Shown: one piece after another, positions 22,690-34,259 of the stretch
Layout: the number at the start of each line of letters is the position of its first letter
Position numbering within the stretch: the first letter of the stretch is position 1
NCBI GenBank assembly: GCA_028023455.1
Contig: JAQFVV010006630.1
Span: 124,001-188,000 of the forward strand
DNA length: 64,000 bases
Origin: Epiperipatus broadwayi
Lineage: Eukaryota; Onychophora; Udeonychophora; Euonychophora; Peripatidae
Direction: 5' to 3'
Position numbers and translations under genes: made by a program
The notes under the pieces: generated by a model
The model's database searches: none
Told to the model about the DNA's origin: nothing
Seen by the model: only the letters and a program-made list of their open reading frames with translations

Positions 22690-23058
22690 GTTCATAAAAG
22701 TAGAGTTAAAAATAGATATCTTAGTTCTGCTTTGTATGTCCATGAAAAAGATACAGGCCATACTATTGATTTTGATGAAGCTAAGGTTGTCTTCTTTGAG
22801 AGAAATGAAATCAAAAGAAGAATTAAAGAGTCTTTATTATTGAAAATTTATTATTCTGAAGCAATTAACTTATTTAAGAGTTCTTTTAATATTAAGGGTG
22901 GATGGGAAGTGAATGGATTTGTGGGTAGTTTTAATGTGTGGGTTTTTTTGTAGTTCTTTACACTTGAGAAGTCTGCTTGTAGCAGTGAAACCTTAGGTTG
23001 TGTTTTAATATTATTTTTATGCTGGTCTGGTTTAATTTTAGATTTGGGGTAGTTTTGA
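22690..23058 (+). mobile_element. Penelope-like element family B, right arm of palindrome
   Basis: Forward copy of the same PLE 3' segment (open through 22,953), ending in an untranslated tail with CTGC-loop-GCAG followed by TGAAAC at 22,973-22,991. Identity between the arms is visibly higher than between either arm and the 10.2-11.06 kb copy, so the palindrome is recent or has been homogenised by gene conversion. Confidence 0.85.
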
Positions 23059-23095
23059 TTTTATATTGACTAGTTTAGCTTTATGCTTGTAATGA

Positions 23096-23144
23096 TTATA
23101 TATATATATATAGTAACTTAATAAATATATATATATATTCCCAT

Positions 23145-23178
<34 letters not shown>

Positions 23179-23187
23179 ATGGGAATA
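23096..23187. repeat. AT microsatellites with a TTCCCATACAATAT palindrome
   Basis: Two TA runs; the second (23,138-23,187) is framed by TTCCCATACAATAT and its exact reverse complement, forming a perfect hairpin of about 50 bases. Confidence 0.9.
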
Positions 23188-25304
23188 GTTTGAAGACTCC
23201 AGTATGTCATTCATTTGAATATAGTAGCCTCTAGTATTTACACTCAAATACCTAGACCAGTATGGTGTGGTTATAATGAACTGTTTAGGTCTTCTAATTT
23301 GGGATAAGCCAATTAACATTCACCTTCTTAGAACATCACTCAGCGCCTTAACTATAGAATATCAGCTTAAGGATATTACAGTTTCTCTTACCTATTGATG
23401 GAAGATCCACTACTAAGCTAGCTCTGAGATAAAACAAATTATTTGCAATGTTGTTCAATGCATATTTACACTCCTATATTAATAATTTATGGTGATAAGA
23501 CCACTCCCATTCTCCTCCATAGGCACCAAAGAGAATCAAATCCGAACACATATTTAGCCACTAATACTATTGTATATATATATTAAAGTATATATGATTC
23601 ATATTCTACCTATCATGACTTATTAAAATTACCCCTTTCACCATTTAATGAGGTTCATAATTTATCTCTTGATGATGACCTGTGAGTAACAGTCAATAAG
23701 AATTTTATGATTCATAAATAAAAATATAAGCTATTTATTTTCAACATCTGATTCAGTTTATTCCAAATTTATCAAAGAATAGTTACATCACAAAATAATC
23801 AATAAAGATAGAATTAATCATAGAATTAATCAACACTTAATAATTAAAACAATAAGAAATAAAATTGGAAGGTATTACACATATATAATTATGATTTTTA
23901 GATGTCATTTCATCTAATATGAATAATTTGTTCACTTTGTGGTATTTATATAACTAATAATCAAGAAAAAATGTACATACACATATCTCTCTTGTCACTG
24001 ATGTAATAATATACACATCCCCTAGATAGATAATTCTGTCTAAGTATGTTCGAGTTAATTTGCACTCATTCATCGGTCTATCTAATTCCTGTACTTCCTG
24101 AAGCAATACACAAAAAACTAATCTCTTACTTGGTTATTATAACCATTGCCATACCCCCCCTCTTATTTTTTCATTTTAAATCTATCCACAACTGACATGC
24201 ATTCATGCTTATACATGTCTTCGATGTTTATTACATTCTTATCATAAATGTTTACATACGCATTCCCAAACCAAAAAAAACAGTTAATTTAAAATACGTA
24301 AAGATAAACCAAAGTACATCTGTATAAGTCAATATATAACATTATTGATAAAAAAATTAAAATTAAAACAACTAGCATAATAGTAAGATAATATTTAGTG
24401 ATAATAATGCTCTTAACCGTTAATACTCTGTTCAATATTTGATGAGTGAGACGAAAGGAAAACTAAAATGAAATGTCAATAGTTATTAATAAAATTTTGT
24501 TTCACATTATCGATTACTTGTGCTCCTGCATTTGGAAGCACTGTTGATTAGACAATGATCACAAACAAACAAGAAAAAAGTTTTTATGCACACATTGCAA
24601 TTAAGTTTATGACTATATGACTTACTGATTATGATGTGAATTTCCTTCAGTTGTATTGGTTAGTGTTTACCAAAATCATGGTTAAGATGATAGCATATTT
24701 ATGCTATACTCATAGACTAATTGCTGTCTAGACATATTAATAGAAAATCATGAATTGGAATCAAAGTGGACTTTCTTCTTGCCTTCTACTTCTCTGATGT
24801 TTACTTCCCCACAGTGAATTGAGACATGAGGCACTGCAGACTCTGAAGTCATCACTTCTTCCATGTTCAGCCTTGGATGCGTTTCTCCATTCTCCTTTTT
24901 ATTAAGATGTGTTGGGATTTCTAGTGGCTTCCATCCCTCCTAACAAAGTAGTCTGAAGTTTCAAAAAGAAATTTTTTTAAAATTATTTCCACAGCAAAAT
25001 ATTCCTAGTTTTTTTTTTGTTAAGATGAATTGGCAACACAAGTTTACACATTCTACTAATTTTCACTTGAACATCAGTCCACAATAGCTTCTCGGTACTT
25101 ATCAGATTTGTATTGCTGACATTCCTGATCCCTTTATGACACCAGAATCTTAAAGATATTGTGTAACTGAGATATCTACTATCCATTTGGGTGGCTTGAA
25201 ACATCTTTATCATATAACCACTGACTTATAATTAATTGACAGCTGAATTTAAAATTAGTTTTGGTGGTCAAACAACAAACATTATTGGTCTTTTTGATAC
25301 TACA
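23188..25304. other. No recognised gene
   Basis: AT-rich DNA. The 24,750-24,960 part is less AT-rich and a little coding-like on the minus strand, but it carries stops in all frames and no motif I recognise. A C7 run is at about 24,155. Confidence 0.45.
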
Positions 25305-26279
25305 TACACCTGAATCTCGTTATATGTGGTAGATAGGTTCCACAGAAAACCCACATTAAAAAAAATCCCACAAGAATAGACTTAACTTACCTTGAAAAAT
25401 GGGGGATAGGGTCTGTAATTTTCAGAATTTTCAAAAAAGCAAAGCAATAAGAAAAATTACTTTAAAATTCGCATTAAAAACATAAGCAAATAAAGTATGA
25501 CTAATAAACATTTTCAAATATTTGAAAAAAATTAATACAAGACAAACTTTTTTACTTTTTTTTATTAACTACAGTATTTAATTTTACATTTTTCATACAT
25601 ATTTTAATCATTACCGCTAGCGTTCATTTGTAAACTGGCAAGAAATCAGATTCAATGTGATGTGATGTATTGTGGCTTCTCCTTAAACAAACTCAAAAAT
25701 CTCTCAGCAATTATGCCCAGAAAAACCTGTTAGCCACTTTATTTTTATTCGTAATGTGATGTACAACTAGCACCACTTTTAGTCTTGTGCTGTGTTAATG
25801 GTTTTCTGTTTCTGTATTTAAAAAATGACATCACAATCAAAACAAAAAGATTATACATTATTATTAGAAAAATTATTTTCAGTTTATAAAATCTTCGTTT
25901 TTTATTTTAAAAATCTAAAAGATTATTTATTTCTGTTATATATAACAAAATATGGTTTAAAAGTTTAAATTTTTTGAATATTTATTGCCATATTTTTATA
26001 TGTAAGTATAAATCTATTATTATTATTTACTCATTAATATGAATAGGTTATTTACATAGAAGCTAAAATTCTAAATACAGCTTCAGGCCATATTCACATT
26101 AGCTGCGTTATATTTTTGAAAAAAAAAAAAGGGATTTCAAGTCAAAAAAGTTATTAATAATTTAAATTTCTTAATATCTAATAAATATAGTGAAATATGA
26201 AAGATATTAAGAAGAAACATGAATTGCATAACTTCAAAATCACATTAAAATAATCCGCATAAAATGAGACCCAGGTGTA
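25305..26279. mobile_element. pogo/Tigger-like non-autonomous element, copy 2 (complete ends)
   Basis: The left end reads TA then CACCTGAATCTCGTTATATG (25,305-25,326) and the right end, reversed, reads TA then CACCTGGGTCTCATTTTATG (26,279 back). This gives terminal inverted repeats flanked by TA, an element of about 971 bases. Internally it matches copy 1 at 5-215 and near the 3' end but has lost the transposase remnant seen there. A LINE-tail repeat has inserted at about 25,645-25,755. It would depend on a transposase supplied elsewhere. Confidence 0.75.
25645..25755 (-). repeat. LINE 3'-tail repeat nested in the pogo/Tigger-like element
   Basis: The reverse complement matches 15,235-15,335, the tail of the LINE at 14.8-15.3 kb. 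Copy 1 of the host transposon lacks it at the equivalent place (about 215-230), so it is a later insertion. AATGTGATGT occurs on both sides (25,654 and 25,753), a possible duplication, although the repeat's own tail has a similar sequence. Confidence 0.7.
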
Positions 26280-28035
26280 CTTGCTAAAGAGTTCTCTCTC
26301 TCCCTCTTTTTCTCTTTCTCTTAAAATATTAAAACATATAATAAAAATTAAAAAAAACAAGTACATTACAGAAAATTATAATATGAAAGACTAATTGATC
26401 TTCATAAGTGGTATGATGCATTTATTTAGGCCAAACCATTCATGTATGCTCATATGTCCACATACATAGCCCAAAAGTTGATTTTTTTAAACTCTAACTA
26501 AAATTAGCAGAAATCCTGCATTTTTAACTACATTTCATTTTCTTCTCTGTACTCTATCAGTGCTTTTCTCTTGTTAACAAAATTAAATGTATATAGGTAA
26601 AAAAAATTTCTTCTCCCCTTTTGTCTTCTTTTTCTTCTCTCATCTCTACCTATTTTTTTTTAGACTTATTGGGGTCTCACTTGGGTTTAGAATTAATACT
26701 CTACAATATATTGTAATCTTCAGCTTTGCCAAGAAAGCTGGTGTTTTAGTTATTGATGACATTTAACTAAAAAAAATTATAAGAAGAATTTTATTAAGTT
26801 CAACTATCTTTGTAAATCATATAAGCATAGGCAAGTCTAAATTGTCAGTGATTTAAAATATTTCTGTCATTAATAAATAATATTATGTTTTACTTGATTA
26901 TTTTGCTAAAATATTTTGTGCTTACAATTAAAGTAGATTTCTAATAACTTAAAATTTAAAATATAGTTGATAATCTTAAAGAAGTTTAGATTGTTTTGGT
27001 ACAATTTAAAATAACTATATTAGTGCCTGAATTAACCATAATACTAATTGAATTGTATTTAATGTTAAAATTTAATGGGTAGTTTTATAATTAAAATAAA
27101 ATATTCATTTAAGTTAATTTGTAATAATAATCAGTCCATTTATTTAAATAATAGTATTACAATTGAGTTAGAGAAACTAAATTTGTTCAATTTAAAAATA
27201 GATAATTAGTTTATTGCCATTTACAGAATAAATTTAAAGCAATTTGTTTAAAAAATATACGATGATTTTTAAATGTGTGAGTGTGCATGCTTATAGTGGT
27301 AATTTTAAATGTATTTGTTAACCAATTAGATGACTGGAAAAGGTAACAATATATATATATGTGTGTGTGGATGTGGGTAATGTGCAAAAAGGAATTTGAT
27401 GTTAATTGAAAGGAGACTCGTTAATTGCTCTTTGAGGTCATAAAGAGGCTAGGCAGGGCAAATTTCCTACTGTCCACTCCATGCATTCTTGACATTGTGA
27501 CTGTTATTACTATGTTGTTCACCAACATGCATTAGCCAGTGTGATAAGTTTATTAGCTTTTTACCTCTGAGTTTAAAGTCAAGAAATACCATGGTCTTTT
27601 CTTCACAGTTGCCTTATAGCTCTTCACTGATATATCAGCAGTTTTTTTGAAGACCAAATGAATGTGTGTGTGAATGATTTTTTAAAATAGATATTTATAA
27701 ACATGACAGACAAAAATAAAGTATGGTTCTTATTTTTAAAATGCTGTAATATCACTAGCCAAGGCAGCAATTGTGACTGAAAGTGGAGAATGCTAAGAAG
27801 CTTTTGATTGTGTACCCAGGCTGCCACTTGATGATGACATTTTAGTTAGGTACTTCGAAGTGCAGATCATTTTTAACTGATGGATTGCAAGAATCAAAAA
27901 AAAACTATCTAATATTAAATGAGACATTATTAAACTTTGTGAAATTAGAAGAAAAGATAAAGAGAGAATTGGCATAAAATGGACATGTACTGCATTAAAA
28001 AGCCATAGACATTAGTAGTGCAAGTGGAGTACAAT
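26280..28035. other. No gene seen; AT-rich DNA with pyrimidine tracts
   Basis: Includes C/T-rich tracts at about 26,288-26,322 and 26,605-26,645 and a TA/TG run at about 27,350-27,372. No coding motif. Confidence 0.55.
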
Positions 28036-28665
28036 TTATTATAAAAAAAAAGTGGAAAATAACATTGTAAAGATTGGTGGAATATTGGACAGAATGACAA
28101 GATTAGTTATTCAACTCAATAGCATATATCAGATGCTCATAATTCTGGTTTGTGCCCCTTATGCCCCAACAAGTTTCATTGTGGTGATGAAGAAGAGGCT
28201 TTTTCTATGGATGTACAAAACCTTTTAATCAGACTAAACAACATTTTAAAATTGACGTGAGGTTTTAATGATAGAATTGGTAAACAATGGAAAGATGAAG
28301 TGTAGATAAATTTGGTTATGGTGAAAGAAATGAAAGAGATCATAGACTTGTGAAGTTTGCAGGAAAAGAAAAGTATATTATGAATTACTTTCATCAAGAA
28401 AAATGTTAAATGAAAATGGATATGGAAGGATTCAGATGAAGTACAGTAGAATCAAATTATATTTTGACTAAAAGAGAATTAGTGAGTTATAAGATACATG
28501 TTAATGACACAAAAATTTTAACAAAAACAATATTTGCAGTTGATACTAATTTTCAGAAACATTCCACTGATTTTAAATTGGAACATACAAACAAATTTCA
28601 AATATTAACAGATTTGAACATGATTCAGATTTGACTGAAATAAATAGAATTTTTTTAAAAATGGC
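28036..28665 (+). pseudogene. RTE-type LINE copy 1: APE endonuclease domain (decayed)
   Basis: With frame repairs it encodes the middle of an apurinic endonuclease-like domain: a K-K-W-K-N-N-I-V-K-I-G-G-I-L-D-R-type segment (about 28,048-28,085), RLVIQLNS then C-A-P-Y-A-P-T-S (28,150-28,180), a degenerate G-D-F-N-x-x-I-G equivalent reading G-F-N-D-R-I-G (28,258-28,285), and F-G-Y-G-E-R-N-E-R-D-H-R-L (28,305-28,345). This nuclease nicks target DNA to prime reverse transcription. It corresponds to the minus-strand endonuclease of copy 3 (37.9-38.86 kb). The rest of the element resumes at 30,440 after a repeat cluster. Confidence 0.75.
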
Positions 28666-28912
28666 AACATGATTACCTTTTCTTATGCTTGCTCATAACT
28701 GTTATTTAAACAGGTAAAACTCTCCATACAGTAGTGCCACTCAATGCAATCCAGAGTAATCAATGAATGCCAGAAGGCTTTGCATAAAGTCCCTATCTAG
28801 TGCCTACTCATCGAATATCCCCAGACTAGTTTCTAGCTTGTGGCTTTTGTCAGTAAGGAGCCTTGGATTTGATAGCACTGCACCTAGATATTAAAATCTA
28901 ATGCAACCTGCT
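28666..28912 (+). repeat. Repeat Y, forward copy
   Basis: Contains AACTCTCCATACAGTAGTGCC at 28,710-28,732 and a GACTAGTTTCTAGCTTGTGG stretch. Further copies are at 29,690-30,032 (+), 30,033-30,112 (-), 30,190-30,415 (-), 60,740-61,350 (+) and 62,190-62,500 (mixed), with a short piece at 45,625-45,668. Confidence 0.85.
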
Positions 28913-28989
28913 AAATGTGTGTGTATGTGCATGTATATAAAAAATACATTTAACCAATAATAAAAATAAATGTAAAACTAACGGATCGC

Positions 28990-29620
28990 TAATTGTGTAT
29001 TGTAAATAATTAAATGATATATTAGCGCTAAACTATAAAGTAATTTATCAAGAAGGATTAGATAATGTAAACAAAGCCATTGCTTAGATTAGACAATGTT
29101 AAGGGCATGACATTATCTAATCAGGGATCCTATAAGAACTAAAGAGATGACCACCACGTGGACAGTGGATGGCCAGTGAAGGGAGGATACTCCAAAATCA
29201 AGGCGTGACAAGTAATGGATCTAATATTGAACTGAGAGAGGACACTTGGTAAGTGAAGCACTTGAAAGGTAGATCTGCCATTTCCTCGGGTGCTCCAGTC
29301 AGCTCCTTTGCTTCATCTAGCCTTGCAGAGAGGTTTACCTCCGGACGTGCCAAAGTAAACCTAGGGAACTATAACAGGTTGTACCGATCTCTTTATTATT
29401 TTACTCTGCCTTCGGGCCCCTTATTTATATATAATAATATTAGCGTGTATATATTATTCATACTTTGTATATATTAATAGTGATTAACTCATATATAATC
29501 CTTTAAATAAATCTTCGTTATTTAAACCTACTTGCCAGGCTGCCTCATTAATTATTTTATATTGTGTTATTGATAGTTGAAATCCAGCGAGCAATAGAGT
29601 GCCGCTGGACACTGAACAAC
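28990..29620 (+). other. LTR-like block inside the repeat Y cluster (possible solo LTR)
   Basis: About 630 bases of distinctly higher GC than the neighbours, with a TATA-like TTATTTATATATAATA at about 29,418-29,434, a polyadenylation-type AAATAAA at about 29,504-29,512 and an ending of GGACA. This order resembles a solo LTR. No target duplication or second copy could be identified, and a 74-codon open stretch (29,253-29,477) has no recognisable motif. Confidence 0.35.
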
Positions 29621-29689
29621 CTTTCAGCTATAACCTTTTATCTCTTATTAACTACAAAACTATGCAAATAAAATTGAAAGCACAAAAAT

Positions 29690-30415
29690 ATTTTAATCCA
29701 AGCTTGTTAGTTTATATAGTCATATATGTCTGAACTCAGTTCAGTATCCATACATTTTGGTGTCTTTGGTTTTTTAATAACCATAGCCACCACTATTCTA
29801 TTAGGCAGAATTAGTATTAATCCAGTAAACACCACATGATCACCATTTCTTATGCTTATTCATAATTGTTATTAAAACAGGCAAAACTCTCCATTTAGTA
29901 GTGCCACTCAGTGCAAGCCAAAGTAATCAATCCCCATGTAGTGCCTACTCATCCAATATCTCCAGACTAATTTTTAGCTTGTGGATTTTGTCAGTGATAA
30001 GCCTTGGAACTGAGAGCACTGCACCTAGATTAATTCTAGGTGCAGTGCTCTCAGATCCAAGGTTCCTTACTGACAAAAGCCACAAGTGAGAAATTAGTCA
30101 GGGGATATTGGATGAATAAGAAAAAAATATTTTTGTGCTTTCAATTTTATTCTCAATAGTTTTTAGTTAAGTAGAAATAAAAGGTGGCTGCTGGAGGGTT
30201 GCATTAGATCCTAAGATCTAGTTGTAGTGATCTCAAATCCAAGGCTCCTCATTGACAAAGGCCACAAACTAGAAACTAGTCTGGGGATATTGGATGAGTA
30301 GGCACTAGATAAGGGATTTTATGCACAAGCCTTCTGGAATCCATTGCTTACTCTGTCTTGCACTGAGTGGCACTGTTGGATGGAGAGTTTTGCCTTTTTT
30401 ATGATAAGAAGGAAT
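29690..30415. repeat. Repeat Y inverted cluster with perfect hairpin tip
   Basis: A forward unit (29,690-30,032) meets an inverted unit (30,033-30,112) at a perfect palindrome: GAGAGCACTGCACCTAGA and its complement around 30,013-30,053. A second inverted unit follows at 30,190-30,415. Together with 28,666-28,912 these split the old RTE copy. Confidence 0.85.
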
Positions 30416-30439
30416 ATGAAAATATATAAAACTGATAAA

Positions 30440-32425
30440 TTATGAAAGATTGAATATCTCAAATTATGAAAAAAAATATTGTGATAAAAGACATTGTAAT
30501 TGTAAACTAGTAAAAAAATCTATAGTAAAAAAAAATCTATAGAAAGAGAATAAAAGTTCTTAAGGATGTAAAACTACTTCTTGGTATGGATAGGAAATTT
30601 ATTTCTTGAATAAAAAAGTAAGATGGAACTATTATTAAAAAAAAACGTGACATCATGAAATGTGTAGAAGAGTTATATCAAAAATTATATAGCAATGACG
30701 AACAAGAAAAAGTACTTCATACAATTATTATATCCTCTGAATTGCCCAGAATTACAAATGAAGAAGTGAGACATGCAATTAAATTTATAAAAAGAGAGAA
30801 GCTCTAGTTAATGTTGGAATTATAATCACTATTTTTAAAAAAAGCAGTTGAAGAAATGTAATTTTTTGGCAAAGTTATATACAAATGTCGAAATGATAAA
30901 ATATACCATATTAATATTTTTAAAAGGTGATAAAAAGATATTAGAAATAAATCAGTTCTCTACAAAATTTTAATAAAATAATTACAACTCATTTAAAATG
31001 AACTTTGGATTTTAACCAAACAAAAGAATAAGCTTGATTTACAAGTGGTTTTAGTAAAGGACCAATGAATATGAGTTATTATTATGCTTTTGATTTGTAG
31101 ATTATAAAAAGGCATTTGAATGTATAAAGATTAAAGCATTGAATCATCAAGGTATAGACCTATGATATTAACATATTCTGAAGAATATTTATAAAAAAGC
31201 AACATAAAAAATTAGGTTGCATAAAGGTACTAAACTTAGTATTGAGAAAGGTAAATGACAGGGTGACTCCATATTTCCAAAAAATTTTACAACAGTTTTG
31301 CAAAAAATATTTTAGAGAGGATTTGAACCCACACTTGAAACCTCTTTATTAAAATTTGAAAATTTGCTATCTTAATATGTGGGGGGGGGGTATGATAATC
31401 CAGACTGACTGATGAGTTCTAGTTCAGCACAAAATACACATACTAAAGATCATTTATCTTTTTCATATGTATGTGTCATGTGTATCAGTTGTATAAAATG
31501 GAGTGTATGACTGAAGAGAGCTTGAAATTCTGGATTCAAATCGCCTTTATTTACTTCTAGCTTAACTATGTATACTATATATGTATTTAAAGATTTTATG
31601 GATTAAAATGGAAAGTTAAAAGAGTAAAAGTAAATGGAGATTATTTAAGTCATCCAGATTTCGCTTATGTAGTAGTTGTTTTTGCAAATAATGCTTTAGT
31701 GCTTCAGTAACGTTGCAAGAGTTATGACATTGAAAGTAAAAAGTAGGAACAAAGGTAAATGTTAAAAATTTAAAGTAATGTTCAATGGATATTCTCAAAA
31801 GAAGAAAATAAGGATTGATAATGATGAGTAAAAAAAAGGTTACAGCTACAAACACCTTAGTCAGATTATTATTATAGATGAAAACATAATAGATGAAATT
31901 AATCATACAGTTAATCTTTATTGAAATGTTTTTTGGGTAGAAATAACTTAATATTATCAGGAAATATGCCTATGTGTTTGAAAAGAAAGGTTTTAATAAA
32001 TGTAGTTTACCAGTTCTTACTTATGGATCTGCGACTTAGACACTTAAGAGAAGAGCTATACAAATTTCATCACCACTCAACTAAGTATGGAGATATGCAT
32101 GTTAGAAGTAACAAAAAGAGATCAAAAATGAATTACATGGGTGAAAGAACAAACAGGTGATACTGATATTGTTGAAGGAATTAAGGGACTGAAATAGAAT
32201 TGGGCTCAACATATTGTTAGAAAAGATATTAAATGGGGAGTTGAAATCATAAATTGATTTCAAGAGAACGTAAAAGACTTAGAAAGAGACCACATGTGAG
32301 ATAGATGGAGAAATAAGGAAGTGTGCTGTATAGATATGAAGAAGATTACTGAGAAGCTAGAAATTGGAGATGGACTAAACTTGGAGAAGTGTTCATTCTG
32401 CAGTAGATTTGATTGATAATGGTTG
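30440..32425 (+). pseudogene. RTE-type LINE copy 1: RT and C-terminal region (decayed)
   Basis: Aligns along its length with the intact frame at 34.05-35.9 kb: SSELPRI-T-N-E-E-V-R-H-A-I-K equivalent at about 30,733-30,790, D-Y-K-K-A-F-E at 31,095-31,118 where the RT palm motif lies, D-F-A-Y-V-V-V-F-A-N-N at about 31,660-31,695 (the FADD box has become F-A-Y-V), and the C-terminal region to about 32,425. Many frameshifts and stops. It is interrupted at about 31,322-31,595 by foreign sequence including a G10 run (31,381-31,390) and a possible tRNA-like B box on the minus strand. It is the oldest of the three copies here. Confidence 0.85.
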
Positions 32426-33372
32426 AAAATTATAATGATGATGATGATGGATATGTGCGTGTTTATGTGTATATTAGTAGAAATTAATGGTAACAATTGA
32501 TTTTAAGAGACGATGAGCTCTGCAGGTACCATATATATTAAATTTAATCAGTCACCTTAACATAAAAAAAGATATCTCTCTTCGTCTATGACCTGAGTTA
32601 TTTATCAGAAGAACAAGTTTAAGCAACGACTTTTGTAAGATTTAACGTATTATCTACAAAGATATTTTATATTCTTACTTAAATTAACTTTAATTAATAT
32701 TCACAAAAGAGAATACCTAATTAATAATCTTGCAAATTTCTAATTTATTATAAATATATACAATTGAAATTAAACAGGATTAATTATTGTGTAATATTAT
32801 AGAAGGTGATGAATTCTTCAAGCATATTTTTTTCTTATGAATATTAATTAATCTTTCAGATGTATTTAAATTTAATAATTGAAGCTCAAACTGTATATTA
32901 ATTTTCCATATATATTGGTTTCAATTTAAATAGAAACTATGATAAAATAAATTACTTTTTTACATACCTTTTATTATAACTAATTTATTAAAAAAAAAAG
33001 TTAAAAAAGAATTTATTATCTAAAATTAAAATAAAAGCTTACACTCTGACTGCTAAATTTTTTAATATTTTTAATGTATAAGCTTAATAGGTCAAAAACC
33101 TATTTTTAATATTATAAATCTATTTCATTTTAAAATTATACTTCATATCAAATTAACAAATATTTTAAATTGAAATCACAACCCCTACAAAAATACACAA
33201 AAGCAAATATTTAAAGCTATAACGTTAGTTTTTAATTATTTCTACTCTTACTGACGAAATAAAAAGTAAAATGGAGAATCACTATCATTAAAATAAAACT
33301 GTTCAATGCAAAATTATGCTAAAATTATTTGGGTTTTAGTTGATCTAGTGATATGATACAACATTATGTGAC
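32426..33372. other. No gene seen; AT-rich DNA
   Basis: No coding motif or repeat partner recognised. Confidence 0.6.
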
Positions 33373-33486
33373 GATTTTTTTTTCACATGTCATAGTGTCG
33401 GCCGGGAAGCGAACCCGCAACAACTGTCTGCAAGCAACTGCTTGTTGCAAGGCTGCTGCGCTGATCTCTCGGCTATCAACGCTCCA
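33373..33486 (-). mobile_element. tRNA-derived SINE, minus strand
   Basis: Minus-strand order: A box (ATAGCCGAGAGATC), a Leu/Ser-like long variable stretch, B box (GGGTTCGCTTCCC), then GGCCGACACTATGACATGTG and an A-tail. Same family as the copy at 15,039-15,139. I see no clear target duplication. Confidence 0.8.
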
Positions 33487-34019
33487 CAATGGCCATTTTA
33501 ATAACACAAAGAATTAAGAACAATTTAAATAAAACAGCAAAATGACTTATAGATTTAATGTTAAATCTTACAAATATCATTGTCTCAACATACTTTCCTA
33601 ATAAATGACTCGGGCTGTAGTTTTATTTTTGTCTGCTTTGAAAGTGGACATTCCCATCCCAGAATGTTTAATTCAATTAATATAAACAGAATTTAAAGAG
33701 TTGATATTTCCTAGCTTCTTAAAATATATTTTAAAACCCTGTAAATCATTTAGTGAGTTTATTTACATATTAATTTGTTTAGACTGATTTTCTGTTTATT
33801 GCATAGAAGGATTTTTTTATTTATTGCACCACATACATATACACATATAATTTCAATAAGAGAACTTTCTAACTTTTCTTAACCCAAGCTCTGAGAACAG
33901 TAAACATCAGCAATTATTTTATTTTCATAGAATTACCATGTATGTACATAATAACAATTTTAAATGACTTTAAAATATGCAATAAAAATCCTTTCAGAAA
34001 AGGATCTGAAAAATGATAT
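33487..34019. other. No gene seen
   Basis: AT-rich spacer between the SINE and RTE copy 2, without recognised motifs. Confidence 0.55.
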
Positions 34020-34214
34020 TTGGTCTCACAGAGCTTTCCAATTAAAATTATTTTTAAACATACAATTGAATATCTCGAATTTTGTAAAATGGTACGGAAA
34101 AGAGTTGAAAATGATATAAGAAAGTATAACTGTGAAATAGCAAGGAAAGCTGTAGAAGAAAATAAAAGTCTCAAAAATGTTAAACAACATTTTGGTATTG
34201 GTAGGAAAAAATAA
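34020..34214 (+). pseudogene. RTE copy 2: linker upstream of RT, out of frame with it
   Basis: Open in a different frame from the following RT. It encodes the Lys/Arg-rich region between endonuclease and RT (KRVENDIRKYNCEIARKAVEE), matching copy 3 on the minus strand. The frame break is due to the 49-base tandem duplication at 34,162-34,259. The 5' end of this copy is truncated at about 34,020, so the endonuclease is absent. Confidence 0.75.
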
Positions 34215-34259
34215 AAGTCTCAAAAATGTTAAACAACATTTTGGTATTGGTAGGAAATT
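34162..34259. repeat. 49-base tandem duplication in the RTE linker
   Basis: Two adjacent copies (34,162-34,210 and 34,211-34,259) of the segment encoding KSLKNVKQHFGIGRK. As 49 is not a multiple of 3, it shifts the frame. Confidence 0.95.

Noticed and set aside
24750-24960. Possible exon on the minus strand
   Set aside because: Stops occur in all frames within short distance and no splice-bounded conserved motif is visible.
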